A stretch of 11,420 nt of DNA from Candidatus Methanoprimaticola hominis (GTDB taxonomy: Archaea > Thermoplasmatota > Thermoplasmata > Methanomassiliicoccales > Methanomethylophilaceae). Below, piece after piece: positions 1-6,966 of this stretch. The stretch is from NCBI GenBank assembly GCA_006954465.1, contig LVVU01000041.1, forward strand, positions 1-11,420, given 5' to 3'. The position numbers and the translations under genes are program-made. Positions within the stretch are counted from its first letter, which is position 1, and every line of letters starts with the position of its first letter. Under the pieces are notes generated by a model. It worked only from the letters and a program-made list of their open reading frames with translations. It ran no database searches and was not told the DNA's origin.

Positions 1-20
1 TGACAGGGACGGGTTGTGCG

Positions 21-28
21 TATAATAA
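21..28 (-). promoter_or_regulatory. Possible archaeal TATA box of a leftward gene outside the window
   Basis: The minus strand reads TTATTATA within an AT-rich stretch, unlike the GC-rich coding DNA around it. An archaeal start site would be expected about 22-27 bases downstream, at or just past the left edge. The plus strand reading TATAATAA would drive antisense RNA into the leucine-rich repeat gene and is less attractive because every gene seen runs leftward. Confidence 0.35.
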
Positions 29-37
29 CAGCTGTCT

Positions 38-60
38 GTAATGTTTGTAATAGCTATTAC
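38..60 (-). promoter_or_regulatory. Candidate operator: GTAAT-N4-ATTAC-N4-ATTAC array
   Basis: On the minus strand the order is GTAAT (60-56), four bases, ATTAC (51-47), four bases, ATTAC (42-38). The first two half-sites with their AGCT spacer form a perfect 14-base palindrome, GTAATAGCTATTAC, at 47-60. The regular 9-base step is what dimeric regulators and their extended sites show. It lies about 10 bases upstream, in the leftward direction, of a TATA-like box, so it would suit activation or control of a leftward gene beyond the window. The bound regulator is unknown. Confidence 0.45.
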
Positions 61-216
61 TCGGAATCCACCAACTCGCATGTCACCTAGCTTGAAGTTG
101 GTTCATCTGGGGTTAAATACGGACTTCGTGAACCGCATGACGACGGTCCATCCGGATCTTTGTGCGAAAGCGAGCCGCCGACCAGAAACCAGACCGATCG
201 AACTACCATCACACAC
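61..216. other. Gene-free spacer after the leucine-rich repeat gene
   Basis: No supported gene, tRNA or clear terminator here. Reading leftward after the stop at 217 there is no long T-run. The only structure is an inverted repeat, GGTTCA at 100-105 and TGAACC at 129-134, six base pairs with a 23-base loop, which could fold in RNA but is weak. The open frames that cross this area on the plus strand are shadows without ribosome sites. Confidence 0.5.
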
Positions 217-3162
217 TCATTCGAACCCGGTGCGATACTTCAACGACAGTATTCCTGCGACGATGAAGAATACGATCATCCCGACGACTACGTACGTCAT
301 CGTGCGATCGGGCTCCTCCTCGGGTTCGTCCAGCAATTCGACATCAAATCCTACCCAATCCTCCGCCACATCCGACGTGGCGTACAGCTTCATGCTTCCC
401 AGGTCCAAGCCCTGGAACGCCTCGTCCATACCCGATGGTCTGACGCAGTAGACCTCCAATTCCGCCAGGTCCTTGCATCCGGTGAAAGCATTCCGTCCCA
501 GGGTCCTCAGGGATTCCCCGAATACGACGCATTCCAGCCTGGAGCCCTTCCCCACGCACTGGAAGGCACTCGTTCCGACCTCCTCGGTGTTCACGAGGTC
601 TATGTAGAGTATGCTGTTGCAGTTGTAGAACGCCGAATCCCCCACCGATCTCACGGTTTCGGGGATGGTTATGTTCGTCAGAGAGGAGCATTGGGCGAAG
701 CAGGAGTCCGGTATCCGGGGGATCCGGCAATCCAGAGACACGCTCGTCAGGCCGGAGCATCCGTAGAAGGCTCTGGATCCTATGTGCTCCACCGATGAAG
801 GCACGGTTATCCTGGAGAACGCCTTCGACGAGCATGCCAGGAAGGCATCCTCCCCTATGTATAGGAGGGAATCGCGGAGGTTCACGGGGGTCAAGGAGGA
901 GCAGTTCCTGAATGCTCCGTCTCCGATATGCACGACGGATTCCGCTCCGTGCAGATATCTGAGAGTGGAACCGCGGAACGCCAGGGTCGCGATCTCGGTG
1001 ATCGTGGGTGGTATCTCGATGGTGTCAAGGTCGTATCTCTCGTATTCGAGACCGTAGACCTCTGCGAGAGATGATTCGGAGACGTTCATGAACGAGGCAT
1101 CGCCGATGCAGGTCACGGTGTATTCGCGGCCGTCGGCCACGACGGATCTGGGGATGACCACGTACGAACCTGCTATGTAGCGGTCGATGTACGCCTCCCC
1201 GTCGATGATGACGAATCTGAATGTGAAGGGGTCCTTTCCCACAGCGCCGCTGTACAGATGGCGGTCATGGATTTCGGTATCCTCCTCCGACCATCCTCCT
1301 CTGTCGGAGATGCTGTGCATCCTGATATAGGACGGAGGCGTACCGATGAACTCCGGGCGGTCTCCGAGGAAGTATATGTCCCGGGTGGTACAGGTCCAGT
1401 CCATCCATTCGAACGTTCTGACAGTCATGGGTATGACGATGGCCTTCGCATCCGCCGCTTCTGCGAAGGCGTTCGCCGTTATGTGGGTGAGCGGGCGGTT
1501 GCCGAAGGATGAAGGAACGAAGAGGATGCCGCCCTTGAAATCGCCCTTGATCGAAATCAGTCTGGATTGAGGCGAATCCTCCGCCCCGTAGATGCTGCCT
1601 GACCCCGAGGTCTCGTAAACGGCGGTGCCGTAGGGCAGCACGACCAGGTCCTTCTTCGTCTCATGACCCGGGGTGTCGGTTCCGAGAACGACGTACTGCA
1701 TCGAATCCGTGGAGAAAGATATCCTGCCGTCCGCATACTCCGATTCGAGCCGGGATACCGATCCCTTGGATGAAACGCTCCATGCGACCGGATTCAGGCC
1801 ATCGTCCATGACGAACGGGAACGAAAGCCGTATCTGTTCCGGGAACGCCGTGACGGAATGCCCGTCCGCCTTAATGGATACGTTGTAGTATGCGGAGTAC
1901 TGGAGCTTCTTCAGTGCCGTGGTTATCTTCACGCTGGACGGACCGTTGGCTACGGTCACCGAGAGATCCTTCCCATCCGATACTGCGCACAGTGCCGAAG
2001 CAGTCGCCTCGATGGACCCTCTGGGAACGGATATGCGGAGCATCGCATCATCGCCCAATCTCTCCTTCAACAGAACGAGCGACCTTCCGTCCAGTTCGGC
2101 TACGGTACCGCTGGGGAACTGCGAGATGTCGCATATCTCGTACACCTCACCGGAGAGCAGACCGATCGACCTCGAATCGTGGGATACCTTCACGGTACCT
2201 CCCACCGCCCTCCCGTCCGAATCCCTCTCGCAGTCGTAGTTCCCCGGGACCAGGGAGACGAAGACGTCCGTATCCCCTATCACGGTGAACCCTACAGAGA
2301 ACTCCTTCGAGTGCTGGGGATCGCGATACATCTTCGCCAGATACCCATCCTTCAGATCGAGCACGGCGGACGCATCGATCTGGGTGTTGTACTTGACGGT
2401 GACCTTCTCGATCACGCTTCCGTCCATGATGAAGGAGACATCGTATTCGGCCAATACCGGCTTGTAGAACGCATAGGCGAACTTCGTATCGACTATGTTG
2501 TCGAACGAGACGGGACTCCTCCCGTTCGGCGTGATGCTCCAGCAGTCGAAATCGTATGTGTAGCCGATGGTAGGCTCCCTGGAAGGGTTCTCAGGCATGT
2601 CCTTCAGCGACGAGCCGTACGGAACCTTGATCGTATGGAGGAGCGAGCGGTCGTAATCGAAGAATCTCACCTCGCACGTCCTCTCCGTCGCTTTGAACAC
2701 CGGATAGACGTCCATGTTCGATCTCACGTTCGAGAGATCGGAGCTCCATCTCTCGAATGTATAGGAGAGGCTGCCGCTGTCGTCCTTTACAGGAACGACC
2801 GCATAGGTCGCCGAAGCACCCTCCGGCACCTTCTCCGTGTACATCAACGTGGTCTTATCATCGGCGAAGTATCTGACGGTGTACGTCTTCACCGAATATG
2901 AGAACGAGGCGGTGAAGACCGTATCCGCATCTATCCTCTGCGTCACATCGCCCCATCCGAGGAACACCGCCCCCTCCGGAACCGGAGGCTCGGGTATCTT
3001 GGACAGATCGACGTATCCGCCGGCAGGAACCTGCTGTACGGAGAGCACCGTCCCATCGGGCATACGGAACTCGACCGTGCAGGTGCCTTCGGCATCGACG
3101 GGATCGATGAACGGCGCGATCAGCACCAGGGATATCGCCAGCAGAAGGATGGAATAGCGCAT
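217..3162 (-). CDS. Membrane-anchored surface protein with InlB-type repeats and BspA-like leucine-rich repeats
   Basis: 981 residues. The ATG at 3162 opens a typical signal peptide (ILLLAISLVLIAPFIDPVDA, 5-24) and has GGGGAAG about 9 bases upstream; an in-frame TGA lies 15 bases before it. Residues about 28-90, 93-157, 161-235 and 240-305 are InlB/Flg_new-type beta-repeats (FLGWGD, FERWSSDLSN). Residues about 320-495 form a beta-rich domain ending SFSTDSMQYVVLG. BspA-type (LRR_5) leucine-rich repeats run from about 655 to 935, with units such as IPPTITEIATLAF, VVHIGDGAFRNCSSL, VEHIGSRAFYGCSGL and VRSVGDSAFYNCNSI; a degenerate start may lie at 535-585. An acidic spacer (LDEPEEEPD) precedes an anchor helix (955-975). 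Such proteins bind host, microbial or polymer surfaces. The InlB part closely resembles that of the 888-residue protein, which links both ends of the operon. Confidence 0.88.
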   Translation of the reverse strand: MRYSILLLAISLVLIAPFIDPVDAEGTCTVEFRMPDGTVLSVQQVPAGGYVDLSKIPEPPVPEGAVFLGWGDVTQRIDADTVFTASFSYSVKTYTVRYFADDKTTLMYTEKVPEGASATYAVVPVKDDSGSLSYTFERWSSDLSNVRSNMDVYPVFKATERTCEVRFFDYDRSLLHTIKVPYGSSLKDMPENPSREPTIGYTYDFDCWSITPNGRSPVSFDNIVDTKFAYAFYKPVLAEYDVSFIMDGSVIEKVTVKYNTQIDASAVLDLKDGYLAKMYRDPQHSKEFSVGFTVIGDTDVFVSLVPGNYDCERDSDGRAVGGTVKVSHDSRSIGLLSGEVYEICDISQFPSGTVAELDGRSLVLLKERLGDDAMLRISVPRGSIEATASALCAVSDGKDLSVTVANGPSSVKITTALKKLQYSAYYNVSIKADGHSVTAFPEQIRLSFPFVMDDGLNPVAWSVSSKGSVSRLESEYADGRISFSTDSMQYVVLGTDTPGHETKKDLVVLPYGTAVYETSGSGSIYGAEDSPQSRLISIKGDFKGGILFVPSSFGNRPLTHITANAFAEAADAKAIVIPMTVRTFEWMDWTCTTRDIYFLGDRPEFIGTPPSYIRMHSISDRGGWSEEDTEIHDRHLYSGAVGKDPFTFRFVIIDGEAYIDRYIAGSYVVIPRSVVADGREYTVTCIGDASFMNVSESSLAEVYGLEYERYDLDTIEIPPTITEIATLAFRGSTLRYLHGAESVVHIGDGAFRNCSSLTPVNLRDSLLYIGEDAFLACSSKAFSRITVPSSVEHIGSRAFYGCSGLTSVSLDCRIPRIPDSCFAQCSSLTNITIPETVRSVGDSAFYNCNSILYIDLVNTEEVGTSAFQCVGKGSRLECVVFGESLRTLGRNAFTGCKDLAELEVYCVRPSGMDEAFQGLDLGSMKLYATSDVAEDWVGFDVELLDEPEEEPDRTMTYVVVGMIVFFIVAGILSLKYRTGFE

Positions 3163-3958
3163 GCGATCGGCTTCCCCTCACGCTTCTCTTGGGAAGGACG
3201 TAGATCTCCCCTTCCCGATCGGTTCCGACGCAGGATTCGACCTCGTAGACCTCCCTGATCAGATCCTCGGTGATGATCTCCTTGGGGTCGCCCATGGAGA
3301 CTATGCTCCCTTTCTTCATGATGATGCAGACATCGCAGTATCTCGCCATCAGGGAGATGTCGTGCTCGGCGACCATGACCGTCATATCGTTGCGGGCCAT
3401 GCTCCGGAGATACTCCATGACCTCCAGCTTGTACCTCATGTCCAGATGGGAGGTGGGTTCGTCCACCAGCATGACCTTGGGGTTCTGCACGTACGCCTTG
3501 GCTATCAAAACGCGCTGCTTCTCTCCGGAGGACAGGAGGGATATCTGCTTCCTCCTGTAGTGGTCGAGGCCGAAGGTCTGCAGAGCCTCCCTGACGACCT
3601 GCTCGTCGTCCTCGGACTCCCACCAGACCTTGTTGACGAACGGATACCTCCCCAGCATGACCATGTCCATGACGGACATGCCGTACATCTGAGTCATCTC
3701 CGCAGGGACGTTGGCGACGATCTTCGCGATGTCCACGGGCCTCATGTCGGCCGTGCTCTTCCCGTCGATCCTTATCTCGCCGGTCCATCTGGTATGCAGC
3801 TTGGATATGCACTTCATCATGGTCGACTTGCCGCATCCGTTTGGGCCTATCAGTCCGATGAGCTTCCCCTTGGGCATGGAGAACGATACCTTGTGCAGGG
3901 CTTCGAAGTCGTCGAAGCTGATGCAGAGGTCGTCGACCCCCAGCATCTCATCCGTCAT
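2858..3958 (-). CDS. FepC/BtuD-type ABC transporter ATPase with a long out-of-frame C-terminal tail
   Basis: The open frame gives 366 residues, but only about 1-256 match the family, whose members are usually about 250-270 long. Visible motifs: Walker A GPNGCGKST (38-46), signature LSSGE (142-146, usually LSGGE), Walker B VMLVDEP (162-168), D-loop SHLD and the switch histidine in AEHD (H199). The Q-loop position reads VPAE instead of the common VPQE (residue 86 is Ala). It would power the permease that ends 11 bases inside its start. Residues 257-366 are arginine-rich, unlike any domain I know, and come from reading the first 305 bases of the next gene in a different frame. Losing one C from the CCC codon at 3191-3193 would give LPREA and a TGA at 3178-3180, a normal length. 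A frameshift or sequencing error is therefore likely; a genuine long overlap remains possible. Confidence 0.9.
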   Translation of the reverse strand: MTDEMLGVDDLCISFDDFEALHKVSFSMPKGKLIGLIGPNGCGKSTMMKCISKLHTRWTGEIRIDGKSTADMRPVDIAKIVANVPAEMTQMYGMSVMDMVMLGRYPFVNKVWWESEDDEQVVREALQTFGLDHYRRKQISLLSSGEKQRVLIAKAYVQNPKVMLVDEPTSHLDMRYKLEVMEYLRSMARNDMTVMVAEHDISLMARYCDVCIIMKKGSIVSMGDPKEIITEDLIREVYEVESCVGTDREGEIYVLPKRSVRGSRSHALFHPSAGDIPGADRAVHRSRRCRRHLHGRVPYARWDGALRTAGSCRRIRRSVQDTRASGSGGGGVPRMGRCDAEDRCGYGLHRLVLIFGEDVHRQILRR

Positions 3959-5090
3959 ATTCGCGCCCCCTAGCTATGAGCATGTAAGCGAACACGGGAG
4001 TTCCGATAAGGGCGGTGACGGCTCCGACAGGCAGTTCGAGAGGCGAGATCACAACCCTCGCGATGATATCCGCGAAGAGCATGAGACAGGCACCCAGGAC
4101 GATGGATGCGGGCATGATGAGGCGGTGATCGCCTCCGAGCAGCATGCGGCATGCGTGCGGAACGATGAGCCCCACGAATCCTATGACTCCGACGAACGCC
4201 ACGCAGACCGAGGTCAGGACCGAGGCGATGATCATCATGATTGCTTTGAACTTGCGGACGTTCATTCCGAGGAGTCTCGCCTGGTCCTCCCCCGACATGA
4301 ACAGATTGTATTCACGCGCCCAGAGCATGGATATCAGCGATATGCCGATGGCGGGAACCAGCACCAGGAATGCGTTCTCCCAGGAGATGTTCCCGAAGGA
4401 ACCGTACAGCCACCACATGACGTTGGTGATGTTGTCCTTGTTCAATGACAGGAACACCGTCTGCAGAGACGAGAATGCGAATCCCACGATGACTCCCGAT
4501 AGGATGTAGTTGGTTGCGGAGCCACCCGCCGACTCGGCGACGGTCAGGGTTATACCGAACGCTATCAACCCTCCCGCAATGGCTCCGATCGGGATGAGGT
4601 ATGCACTGTATCCGGAGAGGAACGGGAACGACCCCATCACGGTGGCGGCGGCGACCGCCATGCAGCCCGCTCCTGAGGAAACACCGGTGATGTACGGATC
4701 GACCAGAGGGTTCCTTATGAGAGCTTGGAACATGCATCCGGCTATCGCGAGCCCTGCCCCCACGCCTATGGCGGCTATGACCCTCGGCAATCTGGATGCG
4801 AACACGTAGAGCTCCTCGGTCTCCAAGTCCTGTCCTCCCTTCTCGATCGCCGATATGAGGGCGGACAGAGCCTCGTTTATCGGTATGATGCCTCCGGACG
4901 AGATGGATATGGATATCAGGAACATGATGATCATGAAGCATATCCCGGCGACCAGGATTATCCTGAAGCGCCGCTTCTTGATCCCTATCTCGCTCCTGTC
5001 GTCGTCCACATCGACCATGCTGTCGTTCATCGCCCTGACGCCCTTCCTGAGCGTGACGATGAATCTCCTGAGTGGCGGGTCGCCCTCCAA
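3948..5090 (-). CDS. FecCD/BtuC-family ABC transporter permease
   Basis: 380 residues from a TTG start with a strong ribosome site; the ATG at 5030 (residue 21) is the alternative. After a charged cytoplasmic N-terminus (acidic 22-35, then KKRR), hydrophobic helices fill residues 43 to 372. Family hallmarks are present in order: RLPRVIAAIGVGAGLAIAG (100-118), RNPLVDPYITGVSSGAG (126-142), the GEDQARLLGMNV loop that contacts the ATPase (267-278), GVIGFVGLIVPHACRML (301-317) and LELPVGAVTALIGTPVFAY (351-369). The family forms a homodimeric channel of about ten helices per subunit for cobalamin, Fe-siderophores or heme. It starts 2 bases after the previous stop (1 base between the genes) and overlaps the ATPase by 11 bases, so the importer is translated as a unit. 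The family assignment is firm; the substrate is not readable from the sequence. Confidence 0.95.
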   Translation of the reverse strand: MEGDPPLRRFIVTLRKGVRAMNDSMVDVDDDRSEIGIKKRRFRIILVAGICFMIIMFLISISISSGGIIPINEALSALISAIEKGGQDLETEELYVFASRLPRVIAAIGVGAGLAIAGCMFQALIRNPLVDPYITGVSSGAGCMAVAAATVMGSFPFLSGYSAYLIPIGAIAGGLIAFGITLTVAESAGGSATNYILSGVIVGFAFSSLQTVFLSLNKDNITNVMWWLYGSFGNISWENAFLVLVPAIGISLISMLWAREYNLFMSGEDQARLLGMNVRKFKAIMMIIASVLTSVCVAFVGVIGFVGLIVPHACRMLLGGDHRLIMPASIVLGACLMLFADIIARVVISPLELPVGAVTALIGTPVFAYMLIARGREYDG

Positions 5091-5091
5091 A

Positions 5092-6966
5092 TCAAGTCCT
5101 CCTGTACATCATGAATGCGGTCGCCCCCGTGAGGACTGCGGCCGATATCGCCAGAAGCCATGACCAGTGGGCCAGCCCCTGCGAACTGTATCCTATCCTG
5201 TCGCTCGATGAGCGCTCGATACCGGGGGTCTCCGATATCACGTAGATGGCCCCGTAGTCGTTCCCTACGAGGACCTTGCCGTCCACCACCGTGGGCGTGC
5301 ACATGCTGTATGCGGCACCCGCGAACGGGATCGCCTTGGCCTTCCATACGACGTCCCCGGTGTCGGAGTCTATGCACCAGACCCATCCGCCCAGCGACCC
5401 TTCCGAACCGGGGGAGTAGTCCATCCCGTAGATCCTGCCGTCGCAGTAGGTGATCCCTCCGCCGCACAGGGCCTCGGTGTCCTGGACCCAGCAGAGGCTG
5501 CAATCGTCCACCCAGATCGAGTAGTATCCGCTGACCAGGTCCACATCCCGACCGGTGTCGTGGTCCCTGATGGTGGGCGACCCGTTGTGGGTGTAGGAGA
5601 TGTAGACGAACGCCCTGTCGCCGTACACCGCCGGCTTGCTTCCGAGGTAGTCCTTCTCCCACACGATGCTCCCGTTCATGGTGATGAGCGCCATCCCTCC
5701 GCTGGAGGCCGACATCCCGCCGTCGGAGAAGCAGATCAACGCCCTCTCGCCTTTGCAGACCGTGATGGATGTCACGGCACCCGCTCTGTTGCCTTTGGAA
5801 TCCGTTATCTCGGCGGTCCATAGGATCCCCCCATCGTCGGCGTCGGCGCAGATCAGATGACCCGAGTAGTTCCCGTGGAGGACCACGCGCCTGCCGTCGC
5901 TTGAGGTCACGCAGGGCGGGTAGAAGTAGAAGCATCCTCTGACGGAGTCGTCGGGGATTGTCTCCCAGATCTTCGTGAACCCGTGCTCCCTGTCGATGGA
6001 ATAGCATCTCATGACGCCGTCCGAGGTTCCGAAGTAGAGCGCGCCGGAATCGTAGACGGCATTGGTCGGACCGGCCACGACGTGGGTCCTGTCCTGGGCT
6101 ACGGGATCGTCGGTGCGGTACGTCTCGTACTCCGTGGTCCTCACCCTGCTGCACTTGTCCGGCTGCATCCCGACAGGGACCATCTCGGCGAGAGGCTCCC
6201 CGGTCAGCCTGTCGAAGCAATAGATATGCCAATTCCCCGAGAACAGGACTATCATATCCCCGACTATGACGGGGGTAACGATCTCTATGTTCCCGGAGTC
6301 GGAGTAGCTCACGGACCATGCGACCTCCTTGTTCACGGGATCGAGGCAGTAGAGCCACGCCAGGCTGTCCATGCCCACGCTCCCGTAGAGCCCGGACACG
6401 GTATGGTAGATCAGACCGTCGGCGTAGAGGATGGAGCAGTCCACCGCACCTGCGTAGGTGTTGTACCATTCCAACGGCTTCGCAACCGTATCGGGCCCGT
6501 ACGAGTCGCTGATGCCGCTGGACCTGGAATCGCCGCGGTAGGAGGTCCATACCGTGGGGAAATCCGGATTGGCTGCGGGGGCGATGGAATCAGTCGGGTA
6601 GTATCCCAGGGCGAAGCAGCCCGATGGATAGGGCATGTCCATATCCATCGGCTGGACCTCCCACACCACCTCGTTCCACAGATAGAGCCTCCAGGAGCAG
6701 CGGCCGTCGGCATCCCCGACTCCGCCGATGGAGGTCACCGTCGTGTCCTCCCCCGACGAGGAGAATTCCACATCCAGGCTCGGAGCCGAGGATGACAAGG
6801 CCTCCCTGAAGGTGCTGCCCGGAACGATATCGTGCCACTCGGTGTCTCCGTTCCCGTAATCGATGAGCATCCTGTCCTTTTCGCCGGCAGGGTCTGCCGA
6901 CAGGGCGGGGAGGGATATCGCCAGGAGGGCGCATGCCAGGAGCAGCGGGATCAATCCTTTTGCCAT
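5092..6966 (-). CDS. Membrane-anchored PQQ-type beta-propeller protein with N-terminal DUF4430-like domain
   Basis: 624 residues. The ATG at 6966 follows AAGGGG by about 8 bases and opens a clean signal peptide (LIPLLLACALLAISLPALSA, 5-24). The frame remains open further upstream but is then a shadow of the previous gene. Residues about 32-110 are DUF4430-like (DYGNGDTEWHDI, TSIGGVGD, SWRLYLWNEVVW). Residues about 136-578 are repeated beta-propeller blades of the PQQ_2/PQQ-like type: alternating YADGLIYH, LYCLDPVNKEVAWSV, YCFDRLTGEP, CADADDGGILWTAE and WCIDSDTGDVVWKA. A helix at about 600-620 with tail YRRT anchors it. In archaea such propellers usually act as scaffolds or ligand-binding surfaces rather than quinoprotein enzymes, and I see no clear catalytic site. 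Its place between binding protein and permease suggests a role in capturing or handing over the ligand. Confidence 0.85.
   Translation of the reverse strand: MAKGLIPLLLACALLAISLPALSADPAGEKDRMLIDYGNGDTEWHDIVPGSTFREALSSSAPSLDVEFSSSGEDTTVTSIGGVGDADGRCSWRLYLWNEVVWEVQPMDMDMPYPSGCFALGYYPTDSIAPAANPDFPTVWTSYRGDSRSSGISDSYGPDTVAKPLEWYNTYAGAVDCSILYADGLIYHTVSGLYGSVGMDSLAWLYCLDPVNKEVAWSVSYSDSGNIEIVTPVIVGDMIVLFSGNWHIYCFDRLTGEPLAEMVPVGMQPDKCSRVRTTEYETYRTDDPVAQDRTHVVAGPTNAVYDSGALYFGTSDGVMRCYSIDREHGFTKIWETIPDDSVRGCFYFYPPCVTSSDGRRVVLHGNYSGHLICADADDGGILWTAEITDSKGNRAGAVTSITVCKGERALICFSDGGMSASSGGMALITMNGSIVWEKDYLGSKPAVYGDRAFVYISYTHNGSPTIRDHDTGRDVDLVSGYYSIWVDDCSLCWVQDTEALCGGGITYCDGRIYGMDYSPGSEGSLGGWVWCIDSDTGDVVWKAKAIPFAGAAYSMCTPTVVDGKVLVGNDYGAIYVISETPGIERSSSDRIGYSSQGLAHWSWLLAISAAVLTGATAFMMYRRT
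5097..5103 (-). promoter_or_regulatory. Shine-Dalgarno site deciding the TTG start of the permease
   Basis: The minus strand reads AGGAGGA here, inside the last codons of the propeller gene and six bases before TTG at 5090. No other start of the permease has such a good site; the ATG at 5030 has only a weaker GGAAGGG about 10 bases upstream. Translation of the two genes is probably coupled. Confidence 0.7.

Noticed and set aside
100..134. Inverted repeat GGTTCA/TGAACC as part of a tRNA or terminator
   Set aside because: No cloverleaf, no acceptor stem and no T-run; the loop is 23 bases. Left as a weak structure only.
1858..2901. Plus-strand open frame of 347 codons opposite the leucine-rich repeat gene
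   Set aside because: Composition is Arg/His/Asp-rich shadow sequence with no domain; the minus-strand protein explains the DNA fully.
3161..3973. Plus-strand open frame of 270 codons opposite the ABC ATPase
   Set aside because: It mirrors the ATPase codons (His/Asp-rich) and has no motif; the ATPase has all its nucleotide-binding motifs.
5027..6550. Second minus-strand frame of 507 codons inside the propeller gene
   Set aside because: Arginine-rich sequence without domain features, nested in another frame of a well-supported gene with propeller repeats.
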